NCBI GenBank assembly: GCA_947496355.1
Contig: CANMCO010000003.1
Coordinates: 310,001 to 374,000 of the forward strand
Direction: 5' to 3'
Source of the DNA: an uncultured Aquimarina sp.
GTDB taxonomy: Bacteria > Bacteroidota > Bacteroidia > Flavobacteriales > Flavobacteriaceae
DNA length: 64,000 nucleotides
Shown here: positions 34,533-44,146 of the stretch, in pieces
How positions within the stretch are numbered: position 1 is the stretch's first letter
How the letters are laid out: every line of letters starts with the position of its first letter
Translations under genes and position numbers: made by a program
The notes under the pieces: model-generated
What the model was told of the DNA's origin: nothing
The model's database searches: none
Seen by the model: the letters and a program-made list of their open reading frames with translations, nothing else

Positions 34533-35372
34533 TTATACCTTTTTAAAAGATGCGATTGTTGTGATTAGTGTTTCAGGATTAATTGCCAAATCCTCGATTT
34601 CTTCTGAAGGTTCTTTAGTGGCTTCTACTAATTCATTTTCATAACGAATCAATTGCCATTTCTTATCCTGATATTCTAATGCAGTTAGATTTTCGATCCA
34701 ATCTCCAGAATTAAGATAAAAACAAGAACCGTTTTTATTTTTATACTCCCGAATTTGGGGTTGATGAATATGACCACAAATAACATAATTGTATTCGTTG
34801 TCAATCGCTAATTCTGCCGCAACATTTTCGAAATCATTGATGTACTTAACCGCTTTTTTTACACTATTTTTAATTTTCTTAGACAAAGAAAACTTTTCTT
34901 TACCCATTCGTGCTAAAAACCAATTAATCAACTGATTTAATAGAATAAGTATGTCATACCCCCAACCTCCTAACTTTGCCAACCACTTAGCATTTTGGAT
35001 TGAAGTATCAAATACATCCCCATGAAAAAACCATGCTTTTTTCTCATCTAATTCGAGTACTAATTTATCAACTAATTTAAAATCACCAATCTCGGTATCA
35101 CTAAATTTCCTTAGCATTTCATCATGATTTCCAGTTATATAAATTACCTCAGTCCCTTTAGAGGCAAATGAAATTATCTTTTTTATAACCTTAAGATGAG
35201 ATTTTGGGAAGTATCGTTTTCTGAATTGCCAAATATCTATAATGTCACCATTGAGGATAAGCATTTTTGGTTTAATGTTATTAAGGTAATTAAGAAGCTC
35301 TTTGGCATGGCAGCCATAAGTTCCTAAGTGAACATCTGAAATTACAACAAGTTCTACTGTGCGTTTTTTCAT
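34533..35372 (-). CDS. LpxH-like UDP-2,3-diacylglucosamine diphosphatase / metallophosphoesterase
   Basis: A calcineurin-like phosphoesterase of 279 residues. Metal motifs in order: SDVHLG (near residue 10), NGDIID (GDxxD), GNHDEM, FHGDVFD and CGHIHQP. The pattern and length fit the LpxH/LpxH2 branch that cleaves UDP-2,3-diacylglucosamine in lipid A synthesis, but a broader phosphoesterase role is possible. The ATG at 35372 is preferred over one ten codons upstream because it gives MKKRTVELVVISDVH, with the first strand near the N-terminus. It shares a 280-bp divergent region with aroC. Confidence 0.78.
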   Translation of the reverse strand: MKKRTVELVVISDVHLGTYGCHAKELLNYLNNIKPKMLILNGDIIDIWQFRKRYFPKSHLKVIKKIISFASKGTEVIYITGNHDEMLRKFSDTEIGDFKLVDKLVLELDEKKAWFFHGDVFDTSIQNAKWLAKLGGWGYDILILLNQLINWFLARMGKEKFSLSKKIKNSVKKAVKYINDFENVAAELAIDNEYNYVICGHIHQPQIREYKNKNGSCFYLNSGDWIENLTALEYQDKKWQLIRYENELVEATKEPSEEIEDLAINPETLITTIASFKKV

Positions 35373-35546
35373 AGAAAATATAATCGTTATACAAAGTAAC
35401 ATACAGATTGTAAATCATAGATTATGTAGATATAAGCATATTGTTATGAAGCTTTTAATAATAAGAACCAAATGTTAATTACGTATTATTAAGAAATTTT
35501 TATTCATCATCATGGCATTTTTAACAAGCTTTCGAAAAAATATCTC

Positions 35547-35592
35547 AAAAAGGGGATTTGATTGAATTTTTAGAATTGAACCCCCTTTTTTT
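35547..35592. terminator. Hairpin with T tract in the divergent lpxH-like/aroC gap
   Basis: AAAAAGGGG pairs with CCCCTTTTT across a 25-nt partly self-paired loop, followed by TTTCT on the plus strand. Both flanking genes are transcribed away from it, so it does not follow either. It may be an attenuator in the aroC leader or the end of a short RNA starting at 35373-35540. Confidence 0.5.
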
Positions 35593-35652
35593 CTATCATA
35601 TTACTACTGTGTTTTTCAAGATTAACAATTACATTTGCTAAAATTTGCATTC

Positions 35653-36717
35653 ATGGCAGGAAATACATTTGGGAATTTATTTAAGCTTACAACTTTTGGA
35701 GAATCACATGGTGTTGCCATTGGTGGGGTTATAGATGGATGCCCGGCGGGAGTAGAATTGGATTTAGAAGCAATTCAAAAGGAACTTGACCGTCGTAAGC
35801 CGGGACAATCGGCAATTGTTACGCAACGTAAAGAACCCGACACTGTAGAGTTTTATTCCGGGATTTTTGAAGGTGTTACAACCGGAACACCAATAGGTTT
35901 TGCGATTAAAAATGCGAATCAAAAATCTAAGGATTATTCGCATATCAAAGATTCATATCGACCATCACATGCAGATTATACCTATGATCAAAAATACGGT
36001 ATTCGTGATTATAGAGGAGGAGGGCGTTCTTCTGCCCGTGAAACAGCAAGTAGAGTAGTAGCAGGAGCTATTGCAAAGCAAGTGCTATCAGATGTAAGCT
36101 TCAATGCATATGTAAGTGGTGTGGGGAATATGAAATTAGAAAAAAGCCATACCGAGTTAGATTTTTCATTAACCGAAAGTAATATTGTTCGTTGTCCAGA
36201 TCCCGAAATGGCAAAAGAAATGGAACAATACATCAAGCAGATTAGAAAAGAAGGCGATACGGTTGGAGGTATTGTGAGCTGTGCTATATCAGGTGTTCCA
36301 ATTGGATTAGGAGAACCTGTTTTTGATAAACTTCATGCAGAGTTAGGAAAGGCAATGCTTTCTATTAATGCGGTAAAAGGTTTTGAATATGGAAGTGGTT
36401 TTGCCGGAGCAGCATTAAAAGGAAGTCAACATAATGACTTATTTAATTCTGATGGTACAACTAAAACTAACCTTTCTGGGGGAATACAAGGAGGAATATC
36501 CAACGGTATGGATATCTATTTTAATGTTGCTTTTAAACCTGTAGCTACTATAATGCAAGATCAGGAAACGATTGATAAAGACGGTAATATTGTGAATATG
36601 CAGGGTAAAGGTAGGCATGACCCATGCGTTGTGCCTAGAGCAGTACCCATAGTAGAAGCAATGGCCGCATTGGTTTTGGTTGACTATTGGTTGATGAACC
36701 GAACGATTAAAAAATAA
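35653..36717 (+). CDS. aroC: Chorismate synthase
   Basis: Converts 5-enolpyruvylshikimate 3-phosphate to chorismate using reduced FMN, the last shared step of aromatic amino acid synthesis. At 354 residues it has the typical length. Diagnostic motifs: [20 protein letters not shown] at the N-terminus, [13 protein letters not shown] in the middle, and [13 protein letters not shown] near the C-terminus. The ATG at 35653 ([10 protein letters not shown]) is chosen over the upstream TTG because family members start here. It is a single gene with a strong terminator behind it. Confidence 0.97.
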   Translation: MAGNTFGNLFKLTTFGESHGVAIGGVIDGCPAGVELDLEAIQKELDRRKPGQSAIVTQRKEPDTVEFYSGIFEGVTTGTPIGFAIKNANQKSKDYSHIKDSYRPSHADYTYDQKYGIRDYRGGGRSSARETASRVVAGAIAKQVLSDVSFNAYVSGVGNMKLEKSHTELDFSLTESNIVRCPDPEMAKEMEQYIKQIRKEGDTVGGIVSCAISGVPIGLGEPVFDKLHAELGKAMLSINAVKGFEYGSGFAGAALKGSQHNDLFNSDGTTKTNLSGGIQGGISNGMDIYFNVAFKPVATIMQDQETIDKDGNIVNMQGKGRHDPCVVPRAVPIVEAMAALVLVDYWLMNRTIKK

Positions 36718-36742
36718 GTGCCTAAAATAAAAGTTAATAATT

Positions 36743-36775
36743 ACGGTAATCTTAATAAGGTTACCGTTTTTTTAT
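36743..36775 (+). terminator. Rho-independent terminator after aroC
   Basis: ACGGTAATC pairs with GGTTACCGT around TTAATAA and is followed by a seven-base T tract. It lies 25 nt after the aroC stop. Confidence 0.9.
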
Positions 36776-36825
36776 TTTTAATTTATATCTTCGACGCTGT
36801 TCGGTTAAAATATTATTGAATTCTT

Positions 36826-38148
36826 ATGAAGAAAATTGCACTGCATTGGCAAATAGTTATCGGAATGGTAGCTGGTATACTATTCGGTTTTTTTATGACA
36901 TACCCATCATGGGGAAAAGAATTTACAGGAGATTGGATAGCACCTTTAGGAACTATCTTTGTAAACCTCTTGAAGCTAATTGCAGTTCCACTTATTTTAG
37001 CCTCTTTGATAAAAGGGATTTCGGACTTAAAAGATATATCAAAGTTTAAAACTATTGGAGGAAGGACAATTGTTATTTACATCATTACTACAGTAATTGC
37101 CATTACTATTGGTTTGGTATTGGTAAATGTAATGAAACCTGGTGAAGGAATTACTCCAGAAACTATTGAAAAGTTAACATCAGAATATGCGAGTAATGCA
37201 AAAATTTCTGAACGTATTGCAGAGGCCAGTAGACAAAAAGAGAGTGGTCCTTTACAATTTGTTGTTGATATGGTGCCTCAAAATGCTGTCGCAGCAATGA
37301 GCAATAATAAATTAATGCTTCAGGTAATTTTCTTTGCCATTTTTCTAGGAATAAGCATGTTGTTGATAAAGCCTTCAGAATCTGAACCATTGAAGAAATT
37401 CTTTGACAGTTTGAATGATGTGGTGCTGAAAATGGTTGATTTAATTATGCTTTCGGCTCCATACGCTGTTTTTGCACTATTAGCTAATGTAGTGGTTACC
37501 TCTGATGATCCTGATATCTTATTGGCATTATTAAAGTATGCGGGTGTCGTAGTATTTGGTTTAGCATTAATGATTGTTTTCTATTGTACTTTGGTATCGA
37601 TCATAACTAAGAAATCTCCACTTTGGTTTTTAAAAGAAATTAGTCCTGCACAGTTACTTGCATTTTCTACAAGTTCTAGCGCAGCTACCCTTCCTGTTAC
37701 TATGGAACGTGTAGAAGAGCATATTGGTGTAGATAAAGAAGTTTCTAGTTTTGTGTTACCGGTAGGAGCTACCATAAATATGGATGGTACAAGCTTGTAT
37801 CAAGCAGTCGCATCTGTGTTTATTATGCAAGTTCTGTGGCCAGAAGGATTGACTTTTAGTAATCAAATCACTATCGTATTAACAGCTTTATTAGCTTCAA
37901 TTGGATCTGCGGCTGTTCCTGGTGCTGGAATGGTAATGTTGGTAATTGTATTAGAAGCTATTGGATTTCCTTCTGATAAGTTGCCAATTGGTTTGGCATT
38001 GATATTCGCCGTAGATAGACCATTAGATATGCTACGAACAACAATTAATGTTACTGGAGATGCAACTGTATCTATGATTGTTGCAAAATCTGTAGGAAAA
38101 CTTGGCGATCCCCATGTTAAGGACTGGGATGATGATTACCAAAAATAG
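36826..38148 (+). CDS. Dicarboxylate/amino acid:cation symporter (DAACS family)
   Basis: A 440-residue inner-membrane transporter of the GltP/DctA/glutamate transporter fold. Eight transmembrane segments plus re-entrant loops are expected. Signature motifs are visible: the serine-rich hairpin STSSSAATLPVTME, GATINMDGTSLYQA (the NMDGT sodium/substrate site) and GSAAVPGAGMVML for the second hairpin. It takes up glutamate, aspartate or C4-dicarboxylates with Na+ or H+. It is monocistronic between the aroC terminator and a small lipoprotein gene. Substrate cannot be set from sequence alone. Confidence 0.93.
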   Translation: MKKIALHWQIVIGMVAGILFGFFMTYPSWGKEFTGDWIAPLGTIFVNLLKLIAVPLILASLIKGISDLKDISKFKTIGGRTIVIYIITTVIAITIGLVLVNVMKPGEGITPETIEKLTSEYASNAKISERIAEASRQKESGPLQFVVDMVPQNAVAAMSNNKLMLQVIFFAIFLGISMLLIKPSESEPLKKFFDSLNDVVLKMVDLIMLSAPYAVFALLANVVVTSDDPDILLALLKYAGVVVFGLALMIVFYCTLVSIITKKSPLWFLKEISPAQLLAFSTSSSAATLPVTMERVEEHIGVDKEVSSFVLPVGATINMDGTSLYQAVASVFIMQVLWPEGLTFSNQITIVLTALLASIGSAAVPGAGMVMLVIVLEAIGFPSDKLPIGLALIFAVDRPLDMLRTTINVTGDATVSMIVAKSVGKLGDPHVKDWDDDYQK

Positions 38149-38243
38149 CGTTTTATTAGGTATATTTAACATTTTATTCACGCAACGAACACTAAAAAGG
38201 GTTCATCTATAGTTATATAATTATTAATCAAAATAAATAACAG

Positions 38244-38660
38244 ATGAAACGTTTTTTAGGAGCTTATATATTACTTTTCTTTACAATTATAGGGTGCAGC
38301 AATGATGATGATGATGCTATGACCAATCCAGATGTTGATTTATTTGGAATAGTGGGTACGTGGAACTTATCTAATGTAAGTGGTGGATTTGTTGGAATAG
38401 ATCATGATTTTGAAAATGGTACCATTGTCTGGGAGTTTGACGAACTCAATAAAAAGGTGGTCATCGTTAATAACAATACAGATGATGCCGTTGAAGATAT
38501 CTTACCAAGTGGCACATATGATTATTCCATCATTTCGGTTAATGGTAATCAAGAATTCATAATAAATGGAGTTAATAAAGGTACTATAGAAATAGTAAAC
38601 ACTCAATTTTCAATTAGTGAGAATTTTAGAGATGGGTTTCGTTTTGAATTTAATCGATAA
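38244..38660 (+). CDS. Small lipoprotein, lipocalin-like
   Basis: A 138-residue lipoprotein with a lipobox IIGC (Cys at about residue 18) followed by an acidic SNDDDDAM stretch. The rest has a lipocalin-like pattern starting IVGTWNLSNVSGG, the N-terminal signature of small Bacteroidota lipocalin-like lipoproteins, followed by alternating strands. Acidic residues after the Cys resemble the export signal for surface lipoproteins in Bacteroidota. It is ended by a strong terminator shared with the convergent MuiA-like gene. A second protein with the same plan lies at 55744. Confidence 0.65.
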   Translation: MKRFLGAYILLFFTIIGCSNDDDDAMTNPDVDLFGIVGTWNLSNVSGGFVGIDHDFENGTIVWEFDELNKKVVIVNNNTDDAVEDILPSGTYDYSIISVNGNQEFIINGVNKGTIEIVNTQFSISENFRDGFRFEFNR

Positions 38661-38710
38661 AGGTTAAGGGCTAGACAAGAATATGAATTTACACGATATT
38701 CAGGGAAATA

Positions 38711-38740
38711 AAATCAGAACGTTAACTAACGTTCTGATTT
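38711..38740. terminator. Bidirectional terminator between convergent genes
   Basis: A perfect 14-bp stem AAATCAGAACGTTA, two-base centre, and TAACGTTCTGATTT. It lies between the lipoprotein gene stop (38660) and the MuiA-like gene stop (38754), with T-rich flanks on both strands. Confidence 0.85.
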
Positions 38741-38753
38741 ATAATTAATAACC

Positions 38754-40634
38754 TTAAAGATTAATTCGCTTACCTCTAGGGTATTTCACTTGATAAGAAA
38801 ACAATTTCTCTGTTTTTTGATTAGGAGAGATATCTAGTTTCCATTTTAAGATACCAGTTTTGGTATTATATTCAGAATCAGAAGTGTCAATATCATCTAG
38901 TTTGATTTCTTTATTTTGGGAAATAGGGATACGATCTTCTAGAGTAATGAAAATGTTATTTTGCTTATTGTTTTTGACACTAATTTTATAACCACGATTC
39001 ACAATTCTATTACCACCTGTAAAGGACTTACTTTTAAAATTATTGAGCTGCTCCCTTTTTACTATAATGTTGGGATCTACTCCTAATGAAACCGTTAAAC
39101 TATCTGTAGTTGCTAGTGGATCAATATTAGTTTTACCAGCATAACTTCCTTCAAAATAGATATTCGCTTCTCCGGCCAATAAGTTGAATTGCTCCCAGTT
39201 TCCGAGTGTGGCAGTAAGAAATACATTCTCATTTAGCTCTGGTGCAACATAATGTCTGTAATCAGCCTGCATATCAAAATTGTCGATAACTAGTACAGTA
39301 ATATCTGCATTAGACTTTATACTGTATTTCTTTTTAATTTTGAATTTGGTGTTCATTATTCCTTCTTCTTTAACGTCCACAACTTGATTGTAATCTTTTT
39401 TCTCCTTTTTCCTCGAAGCATATGAACGTGAAGTACCACCATATCGGCCAGAAGAGGAAGAACCATATGCGGTGACCACAACTTCTTCGAGGGCAGCGAT
39501 ATCTTCTTCTAGCTTAACATTCATTAATGAGGAATGAATAGGAATCGTTTCATTTATAAACCCAACATAAGAAAAAGAGAGTTCTTGTCCTCCTTGAGTA
39601 GTTAACATATACCTGCCATCAAAATCGGTTTGTGTTCCGTTAGTGGTTCCTTTTTCTATAATGTTGACTCCAGGTATGGGAAGCCCTCTTTGGTCACTTA
39701 CGATTCCTGATACTTTTCTTACTGTGGGATTGTATTTATAGGAGTATCTATTAACCGCATTTCTTTTTCTATAGTTTCGATAAGTGAAATTTAGATATTT
39801 TGGATTTACGTGTGGTTTCAGATTATTCGTATTGGGATCTCCTGTGGATAAAATAACGTCTACATTTTTCCAATCTGTTCCGGTTTGCTGGTAAACATTG
39901 GCCTTATAATCAATGCTTAAAGGAGCTTCAGTGCTTTTTGATTTTATATCATAAAGAGGAAACCATCCGGCATTTGTTACATTATAACGTATTTCTAATA
40001 CCAAGTTTGTGGCAGAAGGAGAATCTAGTTTTAACTTGATTTCACCTCTTTGTTCTTTGGCATCATCGTCTAGTTTATCAATTTGATTAGTGAGGTCTGT
40101 AATATCGTCATTTAACCTATCTATTTCTTGAGTTACAGTATAGTTTTCATTTTGAACTTCTATCGCTCTTTCTCGATAATATGTAGAGATTTGTTTTACC
40201 TTCTCTAGAGATAAGGAGCCATTATCGGTACCAATACGTTGATTGTTTTCTAATAGTTTCTTCTCCTGGGAAAGCCCAGAGAGCATGTTTCCTAGTTTGT
40301 TTTTTTGTAATAGTAGCACCTCTAATTTGTCTCTCAACGATTTTAGTTCATCAGAATCTTTTTTCTTTTCAAGATGATCGATAGTAAAATTCAATGAAAG
40401 GACAGAAGCGTTTTTCAATCCGGAAACTTGAATACTGGTTTCATTAATATTTGGTGATAAATTATAAAGTAAGATTTCATTTTCTCCTGGTTTTACATTT
40501 ATAAAAGCAATTCGCTTTATCTGTGCCCCGGTAAGATAAACAGTTACTTCCTCGATAGTAGATTGCGTTCTTTTTTCTGAATTGGCAGACACCAAGAAAG
40601 AAAACATAAGAAATAATAACGTATGGATTTTCAT
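38754..40634 (-). CDS. MuiA-like DUF4139 protein with inserted carboxypeptidase-D-like domain
   Basis: A 626-residue secreted protein (signal peptide 1-17). N-terminal DUF4140 (VTVYLTGAQIKR near residue 30), a coiled coil (about 85-200), then DUF4139 beginning about 205 (LEIRYNVTNAGWFPLYDIKS). The DUF4139 part is interrupted at about 303-385 by a carboxypeptidase-D regulatory-like domain (VSGIVSDQRGLPIPGV, GTQTDFDGRY, SYVGF), ending in LEEVVVTAYG, the linker motif normally seen in SusC receptors. DUF4139 resumes and ends FSYQVKYPRGKRINL. The family name comes from mucoidy inhibitor A; function is unknown. It is probably periplasmic or surface-exposed. Confidence 0.75.
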   Translation of the reverse strand: MKIHTLLFLMFSFLVSANSEKRTQSTIEEVTVYLTGAQIKRIAFINVKPGENEILLYNLSPNINETSIQVSGLKNASVLSLNFTIDHLEKKKDSDELKSLRDKLEVLLLQKNKLGNMLSGLSQEKKLLENNQRIGTDNGSLSLEKVKQISTYYRERAIEVQNENYTVTQEIDRLNDDITDLTNQIDKLDDDAKEQRGEIKLKLDSPSATNLVLEIRYNVTNAGWFPLYDIKSKSTEAPLSIDYKANVYQQTGTDWKNVDVILSTGDPNTNNLKPHVNPKYLNFTYRNYRKRNAVNRYSYKYNPTVRKVSGIVSDQRGLPIPGVNIIEKGTTNGTQTDFDGRYMLTTQGGQELSFSYVGFINETIPIHSSLMNVKLEEDIAALEEVVVTAYGSSSSGRYGGTSRSYASRKKEKKDYNQVVDVKEEGIMNTKFKIKKKYSIKSNADITVLVIDNFDMQADYRHYVAPELNENVFLTATLGNWEQFNLLAGEANIYFEGSYAGKTNIDPLATTDSLTVSLGVDPNIIVKREQLNNFKSKSFTGGNRIVNRGYKISVKNNKQNNIFITLEDRIPISQNKEIKLDDIDTSDSEYNTKTGILKWKLDISPNQKTEKLFSYQVKYPRGKRINL

Positions 40635-40827
40635 ATCATATAGTTTTAGTTACTGCACCAAAGTATTATTCAGTAATTATTCATACAATCAAAACTGAGT
40701 AAAGCTATGTTTTGAATGAGTGAAGAGCAATATTGTAACATGCAACGTGATAAAAAATGTAAAATAGGGGTTTTTTCCCCTGTTCATTTTTAGTTAAACT
40801 CCCCTTACGCCGTGTTACACTAATCTA

Positions 40828-40835
40828 TAAATTTG
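40828..40835 (+). promoter_or_regulatory. Candidate -7 element TAAATTTG
   Basis: A perfect match to the Bacteroidota -7 consensus TAnnTTTG, 37 nt upstream of the microprotein start at 40873. No good -33 TTG is seen at the standard distance, so this is tentative. Confidence 0.4.
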
Positions 40836-40872
40836 ACAAATCACTTTATTACACTAATAAACACAAACTAAT

Positions 40873-41055
40873 ATGAAAAGGCTCCTACTACCCACAGTGC
40901 TTATTGCTTTTGCCGTAATATGTCTTAGTATAGTACATATTGACAACGTAAATAAGCTAGATGCTCAATCAAAAGAACTGAGGAAAAAACATCAGACAAA
41001 TATTGATTCTGAAAGTGAAGTAACAACACCCATAGATATTCCAAAAACTAAATGA
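40873..41055 (+). CDS. Single-pass membrane microprotein A
   Basis: A 60-residue protein: short basic start MKR, one hydrophobic helix (LLLPTVLIAFAVICLSIVHI), the motif HIDNVNKLDA, and a charged hydrophilic tail. The 49-residue protein encoded at 41300 shares the plan and the LLP...HIDNxNKL signature, so the two are paralogs. Type II or signal-anchor topology is likely, with the tail outside. No known family recognised. The conserved pair and consistent start sites support real genes. Confidence 0.6.
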   Translation: MKRLLLPTVLIAFAVICLSIVHIDNVNKLDAQSKELRKKHQTNIDSESEVTTPIDIPKTK

Positions 41056-41299
41056 AGAGTTCAAAAGGATTCGATTTTAAATATAAATAAGGCAAAATAG
41101 AAACATTATATAAAAAATACACAGATGTATTGTAATTATTTCATTTTCAGTAATTTGTATGTGGTGTAACGAATTCTAGTTGAATGCCTACGAATTCTAA
41201 AAGTCTATATTGGAAGCAGTTAAACGTATTTACTTTTATACCGTAATTAAAGTAAGGTCTTTTTTTGCTCCCAATTCATTTAATCCTAAAATAAATAGC

Positions 41300-41449
41300 A
41301 TGAAACAGTTTTTATTGCCTGTTGCATTATTATGTTTTACAATGGCTTCTTTAGTCTTTATACATATTGATAATATGAATAAATTAAATGAAGAAAAGGC
41401 CATGTCTAAAACTCAGGATATAGAGATTCATTCGCAGCCCAAGCAATGA
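41300..41449 (+). CDS. Single-pass membrane microprotein B
   Basis: A 49-residue paralog of the protein at 40873: MKQ, hydrophobic helix FLLPVALLCFTMASLVFIHI, then DNMNKLNEEKA and a short hydrophilic tail. The ATG at 41300 is chosen because it aligns with microprotein A; an upstream start at 41210 would add a 30-residue extension with no counterpart. The 245-bp gap between them includes no terminator that I can see. Function unknown. Confidence 0.6.
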   Translation: MKQFLLPVALLCFTMASLVFIHIDNMNKLNEEKAMSKTQDIEIHSQPKQ

Positions 41450-41468
41450 AACACAATAAGAATGGTTT

Positions 41469-41888
41469 TTAACTACTTTGGTCAATAAATAGTGCTTTAA
41501 GCTCTGGAGTAGGAATCATACAGCTTTCTTTTTTGCCAAACCATTTATATCTGTTTTTGGCAATAATGTCATAAATCCAATCTCTTAAGAATTTAGGTAA
41601 AATAAGAAAAACTGAAAGTAAAGGGTAAAAACCTGACAACTGTTTTGCAATATGTATTGCAGCTGTTGATTTATGGTAATATGCTAGCTTAGGATCTATT
41701 AGTAATATAGAATCTATTTTGGTGATATCTATGTTTCTTTCTGCTATTAATTTTTTACCAATCTCGCTTTGCAATGCTGCATATCGAAATGTATCTTTTT
41801 TATCTCTTTGTATTACAAAATTAATGGCGCTATTGCATAAGTTACAAACGCCATCAAATAAAATAATTTTTTTCCCTTCTTCAATCAT
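41469..41888 (-). CDS. DCC-family thiol-disulfide oxidoreductase-like protein (DUF393)
   Basis: A 139-residue protein with the family signature FDGVCNLCN near the N-terminus (DxxCxxC), then RYAALQSEIGK and SILLIDPKLAYYHKSTAAIHIAKQL. DCC proteins have a thioredoxin-like fold and are assumed to handle thiols, though few have been tested. The ATG at 41888 (MIEEGKK) is preferred to the one five codons upstream because the first strand and DGVC motif then sit at the usual place. It is co-directional with the RmlD-like gene 58 nt upstream. Confidence 0.85.
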   Translation of the reverse strand: MIEEGKKIILFDGVCNLCNSAINFVIQRDKKDTFRYAALQSEIGKKLIAERNIDITKIDSILLIDPKLAYYHKSTAAIHIAKQLSGFYPLLSVFLILPKFLRDWIYDIIAKNRYKWFGKKESCMIPTPELKALFIDQSS

Positions 41889-41946
41889 AAGGCAAAGATA
41901 CAACGAATAATTATTTTATATTTTTGATTTATAAATTCATTAAGAA

Positions 41947-42762
41947 TCATTTTACAACGACCGAATTGATGACGTCTTGTGTAGTAATCTGAAGATTTTT
42001 TGGAAGCTTATTATCTTTTGGTAAAACTGCCAGATAACGATCATTATTTGAATCATATACTTGCTTAAAAATAGGATTATCCAGTTCTAGTATATCACAT
42101 ATCTCTTTTATTAAATCAAGATGATAAATAAGATCGGTACTACCTAAGTGAAAAACTCCTTTTTTACTTCGATTTATTATATAATGTAATTGTTGTGTAA
42201 GTTTGGATATAGATGTTGCGTTAATGATTACATTAGGAAAAACTTCAATAGGTGCTTTGAGATCATGAAGTGTCTTTAGTTCCTGAACACGAGGAGTGGT
42301 TGCACCAAAAACCATGGGTACTCTGGCAATCACATATTTACTTGTAGGAAGACGCATTAATGCATTTTCTATACTGATTTTGAATCTTCCAAATACACTA
42401 TTACTTAGTGTTTTGTCATACTCATAAGAAGGATAATTACTAAAAGAATCAAATACATTAGCGCTAGAGATAAATATAAGTTTACACCTATGTTTCTTAA
42501 TCCAGCTAATGATACGTTGATGTGCGTCTAACTGTGAGTTAAAATTACCTCGTAGCGCAGAAATGATAAGTGTAGGTTTAAGGTTATCAAGAAGTATTGA
42601 AATGTCCTCCAACTCCATATCATATTGGAAAAATTTTTGGTTCTTTTCAAAAAAAGTATTATCTGTTCTATAGGTACCATAGGTATCGAAATAGGAGTTT
42701 AGCTCCTTGTAAAGGGCATTTCCTACGAAACCACTGGCTCCTATGATGAGAATTTTTTTCAA
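41947..42762 (-). CDS. RmlD-like NAD(P)-dependent sugar-nucleotide reductase/epimerase
   Basis: A 271-residue extended short-chain dehydrogenase. The Rossmann glycine motif GASGFVGNAL is at residues 8-17, FISSANVFD is the Ser-containing strand, YEYDK supplies the catalytic YxxxK, and RVPMVFG follows. It resembles dTDP-4-dehydrorhamnose reductase (RmlD) and related reductases, but is short and isolated from other sugar-nucleotide genes, so the substrate is unknown. It starts 85 nt after gcvT, separated by a terminator. Confidence 0.78.
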   Translation of the reverse strand: MKKILIIGASGFVGNALYKELNSYFDTYGTYRTDNTFFEKNQKFFQYDMELEDISILLDNLKPTLIISALRGNFNSQLDAHQRIISWIKKHRCKLIFISSANVFDSFSNYPSYEYDKTLSNSVFGRFKISIENALMRLPTSKYVIARVPMVFGATTPRVQELKTLHDLKAPIEVFPNVIINATSISKLTQQLHYIINRSKKGVFHLGSTDLIYHLDLIKEICDILELDNPIFKQVYDSNNDRYLAVLPKDNKLPKNLQITTQDVINSVVVK

Positions 42763-42769
42763 AATTATT

Positions 42770-42822
42770 GCTATAAAAAAAATTAAGTTTCAAGTATTAC
42801 TAATTGTAACCTTGAAACTTAA
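42770..42822 (-). terminator. Rho-independent terminator after gcvT
   Basis: On the minus strand TTAAGTTTCAAG pairs with CTTGAAACTTAA (12 bp) across a 16-nt loop and runs into TTTTTTTT. It lies 25 nt after the gcvT stop and 20 nt before the RmlD-like start. Confidence 0.88.
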
Positions 42823-42846
42823 CTATACTATTTTTTATTGTAAAAA

Positions 42847-43929
42847 TTAAACTTTATAAAAGGGTAATTTTACTACAGTAGCTGGAATTGCCTTTTTTCT
42901 TACCTGAATATTAATTTTACTCCCTGGTTTCGCAAAAACTGTAGGTACGTACCCTAATCCAATCCCTTTTCCTAAGGAGGGAGACATTGTACCAGAAGTT
43001 ACAATTCCGATAGTATTTCCATTTCCGTCTACTATGTCATAATCATGACGAGGAATTCCACGTTCATCAAGTTCGAAACCAACTAATTTTCGCTCTGTTC
43101 CATGTTCTTTTTTTTTGGCAAGAGCCTCGGCATTGATAAAATCTTTCGAGAACTTTGTTATCCATCCAAGTCCTGCTTCTAGAGGAGATGTAGTATCGTT
43201 AATATCGTTACCATATAAACAATATCCCATTTCTAATCTTAATGTGTCTCTGGCAGCCAGTCCAACAGGTTTAATACCAAAATCAGCTCCAGCTTCAAAA
43301 ACTTTATCCCATACTTGTTTAACCTCAGAATTCTTACAGTAAATTTCAAAACCGCCACTACCTGTATAACCTGTAGCAGAAATAATTACATGCTCAATAC
43401 CCGCAAAATCTGCAACTTCAAAAGTATAGAATTTCATAGCTTCTAAGTCAACAGAAGTAAGAGATTGCATAGCCAAAGCAGCCTTTGGTCCTTGAATAGC
43501 CAATAAAGAATACTCATCAGATAAATCACGCATATCCGCATTCATGCTATTATGACTAGAAATCCAATCCCAATCTTTTTTGATATTTGATGCATTAACG
43601 ACCAGAAGATATTTCTCATCAGCAAGCTTATAAACAATCAAATCATCCACAATCCCTCCTTTATCATTAGGTAAACAGCTGTACTGGGCTTTTCCGTCGA
43701 TCAATTTAGAGGCATCATTAGATGTAACTTTTTGAATAAGATCTAATGCATTTGGTCCTGTTATTAGAAATTCACCCATGTGAGAAACATCAAAAACTCC
43801 AACTCCGTTACGTACAGTTTCATGCTCTACATTAACACCTTCATAAGAGACAGGCATATTGAATCCTGCAAATGGAACCATTTTGGCTCCAAGAGCAATG
43901 TGAGTTTCTGATAATGCAGTATTTTTCAT
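42847..43929 (-). CDS. gcvT: Glycine cleavage system T protein (aminomethyltransferase)
   Basis: Transfers the methylene group from the aminomethyl-lipoyl H protein to tetrahydrofolate, releasing ammonia. A 360-residue protein of family length. Motifs: [13 protein letters not shown] and [13 protein letters not shown] at the N-terminus, [11 protein letters not shown] for folate binding, [19 protein letters not shown], and the C-terminal barrel with [16 protein letters not shown]. The ATG at 43929 gives [10 protein letters not shown]; an upstream start 19 codons earlier has no family support. gcvH and gcvP are not in the window. Confidence 0.95.
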   Translation of the reverse strand: MKNTALSETHIALGAKMVPFAGFNMPVSYEGVNVEHETVRNGVGVFDVSHMGEFLITGPNALDLIQKVTSNDASKLIDGKAQYSCLPNDKGGIVDDLIVYKLADEKYLLVVNASNIKKDWDWISSHNSMNADMRDLSDEYSLLAIQGPKAALAMQSLTSVDLEAMKFYTFEVADFAGIEHVIISATGYTGSGGFEIYCKNSEVKQVWDKVFEAGADFGIKPVGLAARDTLRLEMGYCLYGNDINDTTSPLEAGLGWITKFSKDFINAEALAKKKEHGTERKLVGFELDERGIPRHDYDIVDGNGNTIGIVTSGTMSPSLGKGIGLGYVPTVFAKPGSKINIQVRKKAIPATVVKLPFYKV

Positions 43930-44146
43930 TATGTGAATGGTTATAAAATTGACGCCGAAAGTAAAAAACTTTGTGTAGCTATACAATGCTTTTTTGTTAT
44001 AATCTTGATAAATTATTGATATAATCTCGTAATTAGTTTCATAGATTGAAAAGTTGATAATAAATAAGTGTTATAACACTATTAAATTATAAATAATCTT
44101 TTTTATAACTTTATGTGGCATACAGTTTTAATAATAAAAATTACAT

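Noticed and set aside
41210..41299. 30-residue N-terminal extension of microprotein B
   Set aside because: The paralog lacks it, and the start at 41300 gives matching signal-anchor segments.
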